Source: Planotetraspora phitsanulokensis (GTDB taxonomy: Bacteria > Actinomycetota > Actinomycetes > Streptosporangiales > Streptosporangiaceae). Taken from it: a stretch of 64,000 bases of DNA. Position 1 is the stretch's first letter. Each line of letters starts with the position of its first letter. A model generated the notes under the pieces. The model was not told the DNA's origin. It did not search any database and saw only the letters and a program-made list of their open reading frames with translations. The stretch is from contig NZ_BOOP01000008.1 of the NCBI RefSeq assembly GCF_016863295.1, forward strand, positions 248,001-312,000, in the 5' to 3' direction. The position numbers were made by a program, and so were the translations under genes. Shown piece by piece: positions 54,187 through 62,480 of the stretch.

Positions 54187-55325
54187 CGACACCTCCGCGC
54201 ACAGGTATGGGCATGCGGGGGCTGCGAAGCCTGCGGGTGATCAGGGCCGGGGGACGTTCGTGGCGGGGCCTCGCCGTGGCGCTCGCGCTGATCGTCCCGC
54301 TGACGTTGTTCGGCTCGATCATCCTGATGTCGCCGTCCCCGTCGATCTTCGTCGGCGGAAGTTTCGGCGAGGATTGCGCGTCGGCGGCCTCGGCGGCCGA
54401 CACGTCGCAGGCCGCCGCCTCCGACATCCCGCAGGACTATCTCCGGATCTACAAGAAGGTCGGCCAGGAGATCGGCGTCCAGTGGAACGTCCTGGCCGCC
54501 ATCGGCAAGCGGGAGACCGACCACGGCCGGTCACAGCTGCCCGGCGTCCGGAGCGGGACCAACTACGCGGGCGCGGCCGGCCCGATGCAGTTCCTGATCA
54601 GCACCTGGGGCGGCAAGGCCAAGATCAAGATCGTTCCAGGGATCAACGGGTACGCGTCGGACGGCGACGGCGACGGGTACGGCGACGTCTACGACCCCGC
54701 CGACGCCATCCTGGGCGCGGCCAAGATGCTCAAGCGCAACGGCGCCCCCGACGACCTGCCGAGGGCGATCTTCGTCTACAACCGGGCGACCTGGTACGTC
54801 GAGCAGGTCCTGGAGATCGCCAAGCGCTACGCCGCCTCAGGGGAGATCGGCATCCCGGCCGACGCGGATCCCGCGTGTGACGGCGGTTACGTGGACAGCG
54901 CGTCCAGCGAGGTCGTGCAGAAGATCCTCGAGTACGCGCTGGCCCAGCGGGGCAAGCCGTACCGCTGGGGCGGGACGGGTCCCGACGCCTTCGACTGCTC
55001 GGGGATCATCTACATGGCCTACCGGAACGCCGGGTTGTCGATCCCGCGCACGACGTTCGGCCAGTGGCCCTTCGGCGTGAAGGTGCGCGCCGGTGACGAG
55101 CAGCCGGGCGACCTGGTGTTCTTCAACTCCGGGCCGGGCACGAGGGCGAACCGCCCGGGTCATGTCGGCATGGTCGTCTCGAAGGGGAAGATGATCGAGG
55201 CCCGGTGCACCCTGTGCGGGCCCATCAAGGTCACCGGATACACCGACCGGCCCAACATCGTGGGCTTCACGCGCCCGCTGGAGAACTCCGATGTGCTCGA
55301 GCAGCTGAGGCGCGCCGTAACCTGA
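54183..55325 (+). CDS. lytic transglycosylase-NlpC/P60 endopeptidase of the secretion operon
   Basis: A 380-residue exported enzyme with two wall-cutting domains. A transmembrane or signal segment lies at about residues 28-52 (GLAVALALIVPLTLFGSIIL). The transglycosylase domain (about 90-230) has VLAAIGKRETDHGRS (catalytic Glu), NYAGAAGPMQFLISTWG and a Ca-binding-like SDGDGDGYGDVYDPADAI. The NlpC/P60 domain (about 245-365) has GKPYRWGGTGPDAFDCSG with the nucleophile Cys, PGDLVFFNS and GHVGMVVS with the catalytic His. This is the TcpG-like layout needed to open peptidoglycan for a secretion channel. GTG 54183 overlaps the preceding stop. Confidence 0.92.
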   Translation: MTTPPRTGMGMRGLRSLRVIRAGGRSWRGLAVALALIVPLTLFGSIILMSPSPSIFVGGSFGEDCASAASAADTSQAAASDIPQDYLRIYKKVGQEIGVQWNVLAAIGKRETDHGRSQLPGVRSGTNYAGAAGPMQFLISTWGGKAKIKIVPGINGYASDGDGDGYGDVYDPADAILGAAKMLKRNGAPDDLPRAIFVYNRATWYVEQVLEIAKRYAASGEIGIPADADPACDGGYVDSASSEVVQKILEYALAQRGKPYRWGGTGPDAFDCSGIIYMAYRNAGLSIPRTTFGQWPFGVKVRAGDEQPGDLVFFNSGPGTRANRPGHVGMVVSKGKMIEARCTLCGPIKVTGYTDRPNIVGFTRPLENSDVLEQLRRAVT

Positions 55326-55331
55326 TCGACC

Positions 55332-55727
55332 ATGGACGCCTTCGGAAAGCTCGTCGTCGGGGCCGCGATCGTGCAGGACGGCCGGCTTCTCGCCGCGCAG
55401 CGGGCGGAGCCGGAGGCGCTCAGGGGAGGCTGGGAGTTCCCGGGCGGCAAGGTGGACCCCGGTGAGAGCGACCTGGACGCGCTGGTCCGCGAGTGCGTGG
55501 AGGAACTGGGCGTCGAGATCGTCCCAGGCGAGCGGGTCGCGGGGGAATGGCCGCTGCCGAACGGCTACGTGATGCGGGTCTGGCTGGCGGGCATCCGGCG
55601 GGGCGTGCCCTCCGCCCACGAGCATCTCGCCCTGCGCTGGCTGACGCACCAGGAGTTGTACGACGTCGCGTGGCTGTCCGCCGACCTTCCGGCCGTGGCC
55701 GCCGTCGAGAAGCTCGTCTGGGGGTAG
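55332..55727 (+). CDS. mutT: Nudix hydrolase (MutT/CTP pyrophosphohydrolase-like)
   Basis: A 131-residue enzyme. The Nudix box is complete: GGKVDPGESDLDALVRECVE plus ELGVEI (about residues 36-61), giving GX5EX7REXXEELGV with the catalytic Glu residues. The start MDAFGKLVVGAAIVQDGRLLAAQR and the WEFPGGK block fit the MutT group that hydrolyses oxidised or unwanted nucleoside triphosphates. ATG 55332 lies 6 bases after the stop of the secretion operon, so it is probably read through with that operon, though a functional link is not implied. Confidence 0.92.
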   Translation: MDAFGKLVVGAAIVQDGRLLAAQRAEPEALRGGWEFPGGKVDPGESDLDALVRECVEELGVEIVPGERVAGEWPLPNGYVMRVWLAGIRRGVPSAHEHLALRWLTHQELYDVAWLSADLPAVAAVEKLVWG

Positions 55728-55839
55728 GCGGTTTCTCCTGTGGGCCGGCCCGGAAATGGCGTTCGCCCACAGACTTTGCCATGATTTGAGCGTAGCTAGA
55801 CTGTTCCACGACCCAGGCCGAAAGGGTGGAGGCCTAGCA

Positions 55840-56862
55840 GTGGTACGACGTGCACAGCTGAGGGCCGTGTCCTCGGTGGCGGCTTCGTTGGGAGTCGCCG
55901 CCGCGGCGGTGTTTGCGGCGGGCCCCGTGTTCGGGGTGACCGCCGAGGACCCGACGGATCCCGCCGCTGACCCAGGTGGGACCACGCCGCCGGTCACGGT
56001 GACGGCAACCGTCACCGAGACGAAGACCGCTACGGCGACGGCGACCGCCACAAAGACCGTGACCGCCACAAAGACCGTGACCGCGGGTCCGGAACCCGTG
56101 GTCACGGTGACGATAACCAAGACCCCCACGCCGACTCCGAAGTCGACCCCGGTCGTCACGGTCACGGTGACCGCGACCGCGACACGGACGTCGCCGCCGG
56201 TCACGCAGACGGCGACGGTTCCGGCGCAGGGGTTGCCCGTCCTTCCGACGAACGTGGCTGCGGCTCCGCCGCTGACCACGCCGACGCCGGACCCGGGTGT
56301 CACGCTGGCTCCCGCTCAGCCGACACCCCAGCCGACGCCGGCGCCCACGTTCGAGGATCCGACGCCCGAGTCGGTGCCGATCGAGATTCGCAACGCGACT
56401 CCCGAGTACGACCAGGTGACGGTCAGCCGCAAGTTGTCGATCCTCGCCGCGGTGCTGGTGTTGCTGGCACTGCTGGCCTGGCTCGTCTTCGAAGGCAGGC
56501 TGCGGCGGATGGCGCACGCGGCGGCCATACGGAAGGCGGGGCCGCGGGCGTGGCGGACCTCCGCGACGCCGCCCACCGCTCCTGATGGGGCGACGCCCGG
56601 CGGGCAGGGCCAGCAGCAGCTGGTCGGGTACGTGCCGGTGCAGGGCTATACGACGGGCCAGCAGCCGTACGGATATCCGATCTACGGATATCCGCAGGTC
56701 TATGCCCACCCGTATCCGTACCCAGAGGCGGCCGTGCAGGCCGACCAGCCAGGTCGGTCTGAGCAGCTCGGAACGGCCGACTCGGCCGACAAGGGCGGCG
56801 AAGGCGACAAGGCTGCCGAAGGCGGCAAGCCCGACAAGGGTGACAAGCCCGACAAGGGCTGA
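55840..56862 (+). CDS. Thr/Val-repeat exported membrane protein
   Basis: A 340-residue protein without a recognised family. GTG 55840 is chosen because GGAGG (55828-55832) precedes it; longer frames upstream lack this. A signal segment (about residues 9-38, VSSVAASLGVAAAAVFAAG) precedes an exported region of alternating Thr and Val/Ala (TVTATVTETKTATATATATK, then more), rich also in Pro, to about residue 190. A transmembrane helix follows (about 200-222, LSILAAVLVLLALLAWLVF). The cytosolic tail is Gly/Gln/Tyr/Pro-rich (YGYPIYGYPQVYAHPYPYPE) and ends in Lys-Asp-Gly repeats. It resembles surface stalk proteins in composition. Confidence 0.78.
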   Translation: MVRRAQLRAVSSVAASLGVAAAAVFAAGPVFGVTAEDPTDPAADPGGTTPPVTVTATVTETKTATATATATKTVTATKTVTAGPEPVVTVTITKTPTPTPKSTPVVTVTVTATATRTSPPVTQTATVPAQGLPVLPTNVAAAPPLTTPTPDPGVTLAPAQPTPQPTPAPTFEDPTPESVPIEIRNATPEYDQVTVSRKLSILAAVLVLLALLAWLVFEGRLRRMAHAAAIRKAGPRAWRTSATPPTAPDGATPGGQGQQQLVGYVPVQGYTTGQQPYGYPIYGYPQVYAHPYPYPEAAVQADQPGRSEQLGTADSADKGGEGDKAAEGGKPDKGDKPDKG

Positions 56863-56875
56863 GCTGAGAACACGA

Positions 56876-56912
56876 AAGCGCCGGCCGGAGGATTCCGGCC
56901 GGCGCTTCTCTT
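56876..56912. terminator. bidirectional intrinsic terminator
   Basis: A perfect 14-bp stem, AAGCGCCGGCCGGA and its complement TCCGGCCGGCGCTT, encloses GGAT (56876-56907) and is followed by TCTCTT. It lies between the convergent Thr/Val-repeat gene and sdhB and can stop transcription in both directions. Confidence 0.9.
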
Positions 56913-56919
56913 ATGGCCC

Positions 56920-57675
56920 TCAGACGCTGGAGCGCTTGAAGATCTTCGAGCCCAGCCACACGAGCGGGTCGTACTTCCGGTCGACCACGCGCTCCTTCAT
57001 CGGGATCAGCGCGTTGTCGGTGATCTTGATGTGCTCGGGGCACACCTCCGTGCAGCACTTGGTGATGTTGCAGTAGCCGAGGCCGTGCTCCTCCTGGGCC
57101 GCGTCCTTGCGGTCGACCTCGTCATAGGGGTGCATGTCGAGCTCGGCGATGCGCATGAGGAAACGCGGCCCCGCGAAGGCGGGCTTGTTCTCGTCGTGGT
57201 CGCGGATCACGTGGCAGACGTTGTTGCACATGAAGCATTCGATGCACTTGCGGAACTCCTGGGACCGCTCGACGTCGATCTGCTGCATGCGGTACTCGCC
57301 CGGCTTGACGTCCTTCGGCGGGGTGAACGACGGGATCTCCCGCGCCTTCTGGTAGTTGAAGGAGACGTCGCAGACCAGGTCCTTGATGACCGGGAACGTC
57401 CGCATCGGCGTGACCGTGATGGTCTCGGACTCCTCGAACGTGGACATCCGGGTCATGCAGCCCAGCCGGGGCCTGCCGTTGATCTCCATCGAGCAGGACC
57501 CGCACTTGCCGGCCTTGCAGTTCCACCGGACCGCGAGGTCGGGGGCCTGGGTGGCCTGCAACCGGTGGATGACGTCGAGGACGACCTCGCCCTCGTTCAC
57601 CTCGACGGTGAAGTCCTCGAGCTGACCCTCGCCGCCCTCGCCGCGCCAGACGCGGAACTTCGCCTTGTAACCCAT
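56920..57675 (-). CDS. sdhB: succinate dehydrogenase iron-sulfur subunit
   Basis: A 251-residue electron-transfer subunit. The N-terminal plant-ferredoxin domain has the 2Fe-2S cysteines in RWNCKAGKCGSCSMEING and RLGCMT (about residues 53-75). The C-terminal domain carries ECFMCNNVCHV and ITKCCTEVCPEHI for the 4Fe-4S and 3Fe-4S clusters. ATG 57675 overlaps the sdhA stop (TGATG). It passes electrons from the flavin in SdhA to the quinone site in the membrane anchor. The length and sequence resemble mycobacterial Sdh1 (Rv0247c). Confidence 0.95.
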   Translation of the reverse strand: MGYKAKFRVWRGEGGEGQLEDFTVEVNEGEVVLDVIHRLQATQAPDLAVRWNCKAGKCGSCSMEINGRPRLGCMTRMSTFEESETITVTPMRTFPVIKDLVCDVSFNYQKAREIPSFTPPKDVKPGEYRMQQIDVERSQEFRKCIECFMCNNVCHVIRDHDENKPAFAGPRFLMRIAELDMHPYDEVDRKDAAQEEHGLGYCNITKCCTEVCPEHIKITDNALIPMKERVVDRKYDPLVWLGSKIFKRSSV

Positions 57676-59561
57676 CACGACTCCTTGACCGCGGCGTCGT
57701 ACTCCGCCAGCTCGTCTTCGGTGAGGTACTTCTCAAGCTCGGACCGCTCGAAGAGGCTGATCAGGTCGCCACGCATGGACGGCTGGACCTTCTCTTCGAC
57801 GGTAACGCCGGAAGCGTCCGGCTCGGCGGCGCAGACGAGCAGCTTCTGCCGCCATTCGGGGGACATGCCGGGAAAGTCGTCGCGGGTGTGCCCGCCGCGG
57901 CTCTCCTCCCGCAGCAGCGCGGCGCGGGCGACGCACTCGCTCACGAGCAGCATGTTGCGCAGGTCGATCGCCAGATGCCAGCCGGGGTTGTAGATGCGGC
58001 TGCCGGACGAGCCCGTGTTCTTCGACCGCTCCTTGAGCTTCTCGACGACCTGCAGCGCCTCGGCGACCTCTCCGGCCTTCCGGATGATCCCGACGAGGTC
58101 GTTCATCGTGCGCTGAAGCTCGTGGTGCACCTCGTAGGGGTTCTCCCCGCCGGTCCGCTCCAGCGGGGCGACGGCCTCCGCCATGGCGTCCGCCACCTCG
58201 GCCACCGCGGGCCGTGCGGACAGGCCGTCGATGTACGCCGCCGCGCCGAGGCCGGCCCTGCGGCCGAAGACCAGGAGGTCGGACAGGGAGTTGCCGCCCA
58301 GGCGGTTGGAGCCGTGCATGCCGCCCGAGACCTCTCCGGCGGCGAACAGGCCGGGCACGGACGCGGCGCCGGTGTCGGCGTCCACCTCCACGCCGCCCAT
58401 GATGTAGTGGCAGGTCGGGCCGACCTGCATGGGCTCCTGGGTGATGTCCACGTCCGCCAGTTCCTTGAACTGGTGGTGCATGGACGGCAGGCGCTTGATG
58501 ATCTCGGCCGCCGGGAGGCGGCTGGAGACGTCGAGGAACACGCCGCCCTGCGGCGATCCGCGCCCGGCCTTCACCTCGGCGTTGATGGCCCTGGCCACCT
58601 CGTCACGGGGCAGCAGCTCCGGAGGACGGCGGTTGTTGGCCTGGTCGGTGTACCAGCGGTCGCCCTCCTCCTCGGTCGTCGCGTACTTGTCCTTGAAGAC
58701 GTCCGGCACGTAGTCGAACATGAACCGGCGGCCCTCGGAGTTGCGCAGCACGCCGCCGTCGCCGCGGACCGACTCGGTGACGAGGATCCCGCGCACCGAC
58801 GGAGGCCAGACCATCCCGGTCGGGTGGAACTGGATGAACTCCATGTTGATCAGCTTGGCGCCCGCGAGCAGGGCCAGCGCGTGGCCGTCGCCCGTGTACT
58901 CCCAGGAGTTCGAGGTGACGACGTAGGACTTGCCGATGCCTCCGGTCGCCAGCACCACGGCGGGGGCGTCGAAGACGATGAAGTCGCCCGTCTCACGCCA
59001 GTAGCCGAACGCGCCGGAGATGGCGTCGCCGTCCTTGAGGAGGCGGGTGACCGTGCACTCGGCGAACACCTTGATGAACGCCTCGGGGTCGCCGTGCTCG
59101 CGCTCGTCCTCCTGCTGGAGGGCGACGACCCGCTGCTGCAGGGTGCGGATCAGCTCCAGGCCCGTACGGTCGCCGACATGGGCGAGACGCGGGTACTCGT
59201 GGCCGCCGAAGTTCCGCTGGCTGATCTTGCCGTCCTTGGTGCGGTCGAACAGCGCGCCCCACGCCTCGAGCTCCCAGACGCGGTCCGGGGCCTCCTTGGC
59301 GTGCAGTTCGGCCATTCGCCAGTTGTTGAGGAACTTGCCTCCGCGCATGGTGTCGCGGAAGTGCACCATCCAGTTGTCGTCGGGGTTGACGTTGCCCATC
59401 GCCGCGGCGGCGCCGCCCTCGGCCATGACCGTGTGGGCCTTGCCGAACAGCGACTTGCAGATGATGGCGGTCCGCTTGCCCTGCTGCCGTGCCTCGATCG
59501 CCGCACGAAGCCCTGCCCCACCGGCTCCGATGACGACGACGTCGTATTCGTGACGCTCCAC
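57675..59561 (-). CDS. sdhA: succinate dehydrogenase flavoprotein subunit
   Basis: A 628-residue FAD-containing catalytic subunit that oxidises succinate to fumarate. The FAD fold opens with VVVIGAGGAGLRAAIEA (about residues 8-24); the covalent-FAD His is in KAHTVMAEGGAAAAMG; substrate residues are in FIQFHPTG and MHGSNRLGGNSLSDLL; and HLAIDLRNML is near the C-terminal domain. Sequence features match the Sdh1 branch (Rv0248c), which pairs with a single unusual anchor protein. Its gene ends one base into sdhB and starts 11 bases after the anchor gene stop. Confidence 0.95.
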   Translation of the reverse strand: MERHEYDVVVIGAGGAGLRAAIEARQQGKRTAIICKSLFGKAHTVMAEGGAAAAMGNVNPDDNWMVHFRDTMRGGKFLNNWRMAELHAKEAPDRVWELEAWGALFDRTKDGKISQRNFGGHEYPRLAHVGDRTGLELIRTLQQRVVALQQEDEREHGDPEAFIKVFAECTVTRLLKDGDAISGAFGYWRETGDFIVFDAPAVVLATGGIGKSYVVTSNSWEYTGDGHALALLAGAKLINMEFIQFHPTGMVWPPSVRGILVTESVRGDGGVLRNSEGRRFMFDYVPDVFKDKYATTEEEGDRWYTDQANNRRPPELLPRDEVARAINAEVKAGRGSPQGGVFLDVSSRLPAAEIIKRLPSMHHQFKELADVDITQEPMQVGPTCHYIMGGVEVDADTGAASVPGLFAAGEVSGGMHGSNRLGGNSLSDLLVFGRRAGLGAAAYIDGLSARPAVAEVADAMAEAVAPLERTGGENPYEVHHELQRTMNDLVGIIRKAGEVAEALQVVEKLKERSKNTGSSGSRIYNPGWHLAIDLRNMLLVSECVARAALLREESRGGHTRDDFPGMSPEWRQKLLVCAAEPDASGVTVEEKVQPSMRGDLISLFERSELEKYLTEDELAEYDAAVKES

Positions 59562-59572
59562 GTTGAGAATCC

Positions 59573-60373
59573 TTAAGCGAACGGGAAGTTGATGACGCCC
59601 TTGGCGACCAGCCGCACATAGAGGTCAGCGATCATGACCGAGTACATCGAGGCCCAGGCGAACTGCTGGTGCCTGGCGTTGAGCTTCGAGACGAAGGTCC
59701 ACGCCTTGTACCGGATCGGGTGCCTGGAGAAGTGGTTCAGGCGGCCGGCGGTGATGTGCCGGCAGGAGTGGCAGCCGAGGGTGTAGCAGAAGATCAGGAT
59801 GGCGTTGGCCAGCAGGATGATCGTGCCGAGACCCACGTGGCCCCAGTTGCCGTGCTCGTCGCGGAACGCGAGGATCGCGTCGTAGGCCAGGATCGCGCCG
59901 ATGACCACGGCAAGGTAGAAGAAGTAGCGGTGCACGTTCTGGATGATCAGCGGGAGCCTGGTCTCGCCCGAGTACTTCTTGTGCGGCTCGGACACCGCGC
60001 AGGCGGGCGGCGACAGCCAGAACGACCGGTAGTACGACTTGCGGTAGTAGTAGCACGTGAGCCGGAAGCCACCCGGCAGGCCGAGGATGAGCAGGCCGGG
60101 CGGAAGGCCGTACCAGTCGCCGAACGGGGCGAGCCCGAGGAAGCGTGCTCCCTCCGGGCAGGAGGTCGCCAGGCAGGGCGACGAGAACGGCGCGATGTAC
60201 GGCTCGGCGAAGTAGCTCTTGTCGAAGATCGCCCAGAATCCGTAGATCAGGAATGACATGAGTCCGGCGAACGTCAGCGCCGGGACCAGCCACCACCTGT
60301 CGGTGCGTAGCGTGCGCACCTTGAGTTGCGCTCGCTGTTTGCTTATCGGGCTCTCGGCCGTTGTCTGGGTCAT
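59573..60373 (-). CDS. sdhC: Sdh1-type succinate dehydrogenase membrane anchor (Rv0249c-like)
   Basis: A 266-residue protein with about five hydrophobic segments, for example WWLVPALTFAGLMSFLIYGF (residues 31-50), YRYFFYLAVVIGAILAYDAIL-like (HRYFFYLAVVIGAILAYDAI) and LGTIILLANAILIFCYTLG. A CHSCRH motif follows the last one, and conserved His in HRYFF and CHSCRHITAGRLNHFSRHPI may bind haem. This single anchor of about 270 residues is the Sdh1 type seen in mycobacteria, unlike the separate small SdhC and SdhD of Sdh2. ATG 60373 follows a GAGGGTGGAAAG site; a GTG at 60397 is less likely. It is the first gene of the sdhC-sdhA-sdhB operon. Confidence 0.88.
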   Translation of the reverse strand: MTQTTAESPISKQRAQLKVRTLRTDRWWLVPALTFAGLMSFLIYGFWAIFDKSYFAEPYIAPFSSPCLATSCPEGARFLGLAPFGDWYGLPPGLLILGLPGGFRLTCYYYRKSYYRSFWLSPPACAVSEPHKKYSGETRLPLIIQNVHRYFFYLAVVIGAILAYDAILAFRDEHGNWGHVGLGTIILLANAILIFCYTLGCHSCRHITAGRLNHFSRHPIRYKAWTFVSKLNARHQQFAWASMYSVMIADLYVRLVAKGVINFPFA

Positions 60374-60475
60374 CGGAGACTTTCCACCCTCTGGCACGCT
60401 TATGGTGGGGGAAACATTACGACGGCCACATCCTCAAATGTGAGGAGGGTCACTCCCAACCGTCTGTGATTCCCG

Positions 60476-60913
60476 TCACTTCCCCGGCAGTTTGACCACA
60501 GTCACGAAGAAATCGTCGATCTGTCGCACCACGCGAATGAACTGGTCGAAGTCCACCGGTTTTGTCACGTACGCGTTTGCATGCAGGTTGTAACCCTTGA
60601 GGATATCCTGCTCCGCTTCCGATGTGGTGAGGATCACCACCGGGATGCTCCGCAACTCGGGGTCGTTCTTGATCTCCTGCAGAACCTCGAAGCCGTCGAC
60701 GCGGGGCAGGTTGAGATCGAGCAGGATCAGGTCGGGCCGCGGCGTGGAGGAGTAGGCGCCCTCGCCTCGCAGGAACATCAGGGCCTGTTCGCCGTCGTGC
60801 ACCACGTGCAGCCGGTTGCCGACCTTGTTGTAGGAGAACGCCTCCTTGGTCAGGAGCACGTCACCGGGATCGTCCTCGACGAGGAGCACCTCGATGGGGT
60901 GGTAGTCAGGCAT
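60476..60913 (-). CDS. CheY/Rcp1-like single-domain response regulator
   Basis: A 145-residue receiver protein without an output domain. The acidic pair is in [10 protein letters not shown] (Glu13-Asp15), the phosphorylation site is Asp66 in [13 protein letters not shown], the switch Thr is in [10 protein letters not shown] and the Lys in [12 protein letters not shown]. It looks like the Rcp1-type regulators paired with phytochrome-like or CHASE3 kinases. ATG 60913 overlaps the kinase stop by 8 bp, so they are co-translated. As it cannot bind DNA alone, it likely relays phosphate or controls a protein partner, perhaps the PP2C phosphatase two genes upstream. Confidence 0.93.
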   Translation of the reverse strand: MPDYHPIEVLLVEDDPGDVLLTKEAFSYNKVGNRLHVVHDGEQALMFLRGEGAYSSTPRPDLILLDLNLPRVDGFEVLQEIKNDPELRSIPVVILTTSEAEQDILKGYNLHANAYVTKPVDFDQFIRVVRQIDDFFVTVVKLPGK

Positions 60914-62480
60914 CGGGTTCTCCCACGGCCGGTAGCGTCCAGCGGAACGTGGCCCCTGGACCCTCCCCGGAGTCGAGCCAGATCCGGCCGCCATGATATT
61001 CGACGATCTTGCGGCAGAGGGCGAGTCCGATGCCGCTTCCCGGATAGACGTCGCGCGGGTGCAGGCGCTGGAAGATCAGGAAGATCCGGTCGGCGTACCG
61101 GGGGTGGACCCCGATGCCGTTGTCCGCGCAGCTGAACTCCCACATCGCGCCGTCCCGCCGTACGCCGATGTGGACGCGGGGCGGATCGGCGGAGCGGAAC
61201 TTGACGGCGTTGGCGACCAGGTTCTGGAACAACTGGGTCAGCAGCGGCCCGTTGCCGAGGACCTCGGGCAGGTCGTCGTGCGTGACGGCTGCGCCTCCGT
61301 CCGACAGGAGGGCGTCGAGGTTGTGCAGGGCCGCCTCCAGCGCGTCGGCGGCGCGCACCGGGTGGAGGTCGCCGCCGACCCGGCCGACCCGCGAGAAGTC
61401 GAGCAGGTCGTTGATGAGCAGTTGCATCCGCTTGGCGCCGTCGACCGCGAAGGCGATGTACTGGCGGGCGCGGTCGTCGAGCTGGTCGCCGTAGCGCTGC
61501 TCGAGCAGCTGCGTGAAGCTCGCCACCTTCCGCAGGGGCTCCTGCAGGTCGTGGCTGGCCACGTAGGCGAACTGCTCCAGCTCGCCGTTGGACCGGGTGA
61601 GCTCCCGGGTCTGGTCGGACAACTGCCGCCGCGTCTCCACCGCCGCCCGCCATTCGGCGACGATGCGCCTGCGCATCCCGTCGACGTGCCCGGACAGCTC
61701 CCGCAGCTCGTACGGCCGGTCCACGCCGAGCTTGTGGTCGAAGTCGCCGGCCGCCACCGTCCGCACCTGCCCGGCCAGCCGTTCCACCGGGCCGACCACG
61801 ACCCTGCGCACGATGAGCGCGCAGCCGATCACCGCTGCCACCACGGCGGCCACGAGCGCGCCGACCGCCGCATAGATGGTGTTCCAGCCGTTGTACAGAC
61901 GGTCTCTGCCGATGTCGTGGAGCCGGTTCAGCTGGTGTTGCTGCGCGTCCAGCGCCGCGCGGACACGGGCGAAGCGCTCGACGTTGACCTTCGCCGTGTC
62001 GCGGTTCAACGCCCGGGTCCCGGTCGCGGGGACGGCTTCCACGATCTGGTCCGCGTAGTCCCGCCGCCATTCGGTCGACGCGGCGGTCAGCCGGTCCAGC
62101 CCGGCTCGTACGGCGGGAGCCTCGGGGAGGCGGGGGATCAGCGCGGTCAGGGCGGCGGTGGCGGTCTGCTCGGCGGAGACGCCCTGGCGGTAGGCCGTGA
62201 GGTACTGCTGGTCGGTCGTCAGGCCGTATGCCCTGATGGCGCCCTCCTGGGCCTGGAGGGCCGTCGAGATCTCCAGCGTGTGCAGGGTGGCGGGGTCGAT
62301 CACGTCGACCAGCGTCTCCCTGGCCTCGCGCGTCGTGCTGAGCGTCAGCAGGATCGCGGTCACCCCCAGCACGAAGACGAACGCTGAGCCCGTGCCGGCG
62401 AGCGCGAACCAGCGGGCCAGGCGGAGCCCTCGCCTGCCGGCCGGAGGTGCCAGCGGCGCGAGAGGCTCCGGTTTCATCAT
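60906..62480 (-). CDS. CHASE3-type sensor histidine kinase
   Basis: A 524-residue membrane kinase. Transmembrane segments lie at about residues 25-46 and 202-224; the external part between them (50-200, with [22 protein letters not shown]-like repeats of helices, described in part) has the CHASE3 look. HAMP follows (about 226-275), then the phospho-acceptor [17 protein letters not shown] with His310 and the HATPase domain with [26 protein letters not shown] and [13 protein letters not shown]. The Gln-Glu-Pro after the His-Asp is typical of phytochrome-like kinases. ATG 62480 overlaps the phosphatase stop (ATGA). Its regulator is encoded directly downstream. Confidence 0.93.
   Translation of the reverse strand: MMKPEPLAPLAPPAGRRGLRLARWFALAGTGSAFVFVLGVTAILLTLSTTREARETLVDVIDPATLHTLEISTALQAQEGAIRAYGLTTDQQYLTAYRQGVSAEQTATAALTALIPRLPEAPAVRAGLDRLTAASTEWRRDYADQIVEAVPATGTRALNRDTAKVNVERFARVRAALDAQQHQLNRLHDIGRDRLYNGWNTIYAAVGALVAAVVAAVIGCALIVRRVVVGPVERLAGQVRTVAAGDFDHKLGVDRPYELRELSGHVDGMRRRIVAEWRAAVETRRQLSDQTRELTRSNGELEQFAYVASHDLQEPLRKVASFTQLLEQRYGDQLDDRARQYIAFAVDGAKRMQLLINDLLDFSRVGRVGGDLHPVRAADALEAALHNLDALLSDGGAAVTHDDLPEVLGNGPLLTQLFQNLVANAVKFRSADPPRVHIGVRRDGAMWEFSCADNGIGVHPRYADRIFLIFQRLHPRDVYPGSGIGLALCRKIVEYHGGRIWLDSGEGPGATFRWTLPAVGEPDA

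Noticed and set aside
44406-55325. Complete integrative conjugative element
   Set aside because: No relaxase, coupling protein, replication gene, integrase or flanking repeats were found in the window; GC usage matches the surroundings.
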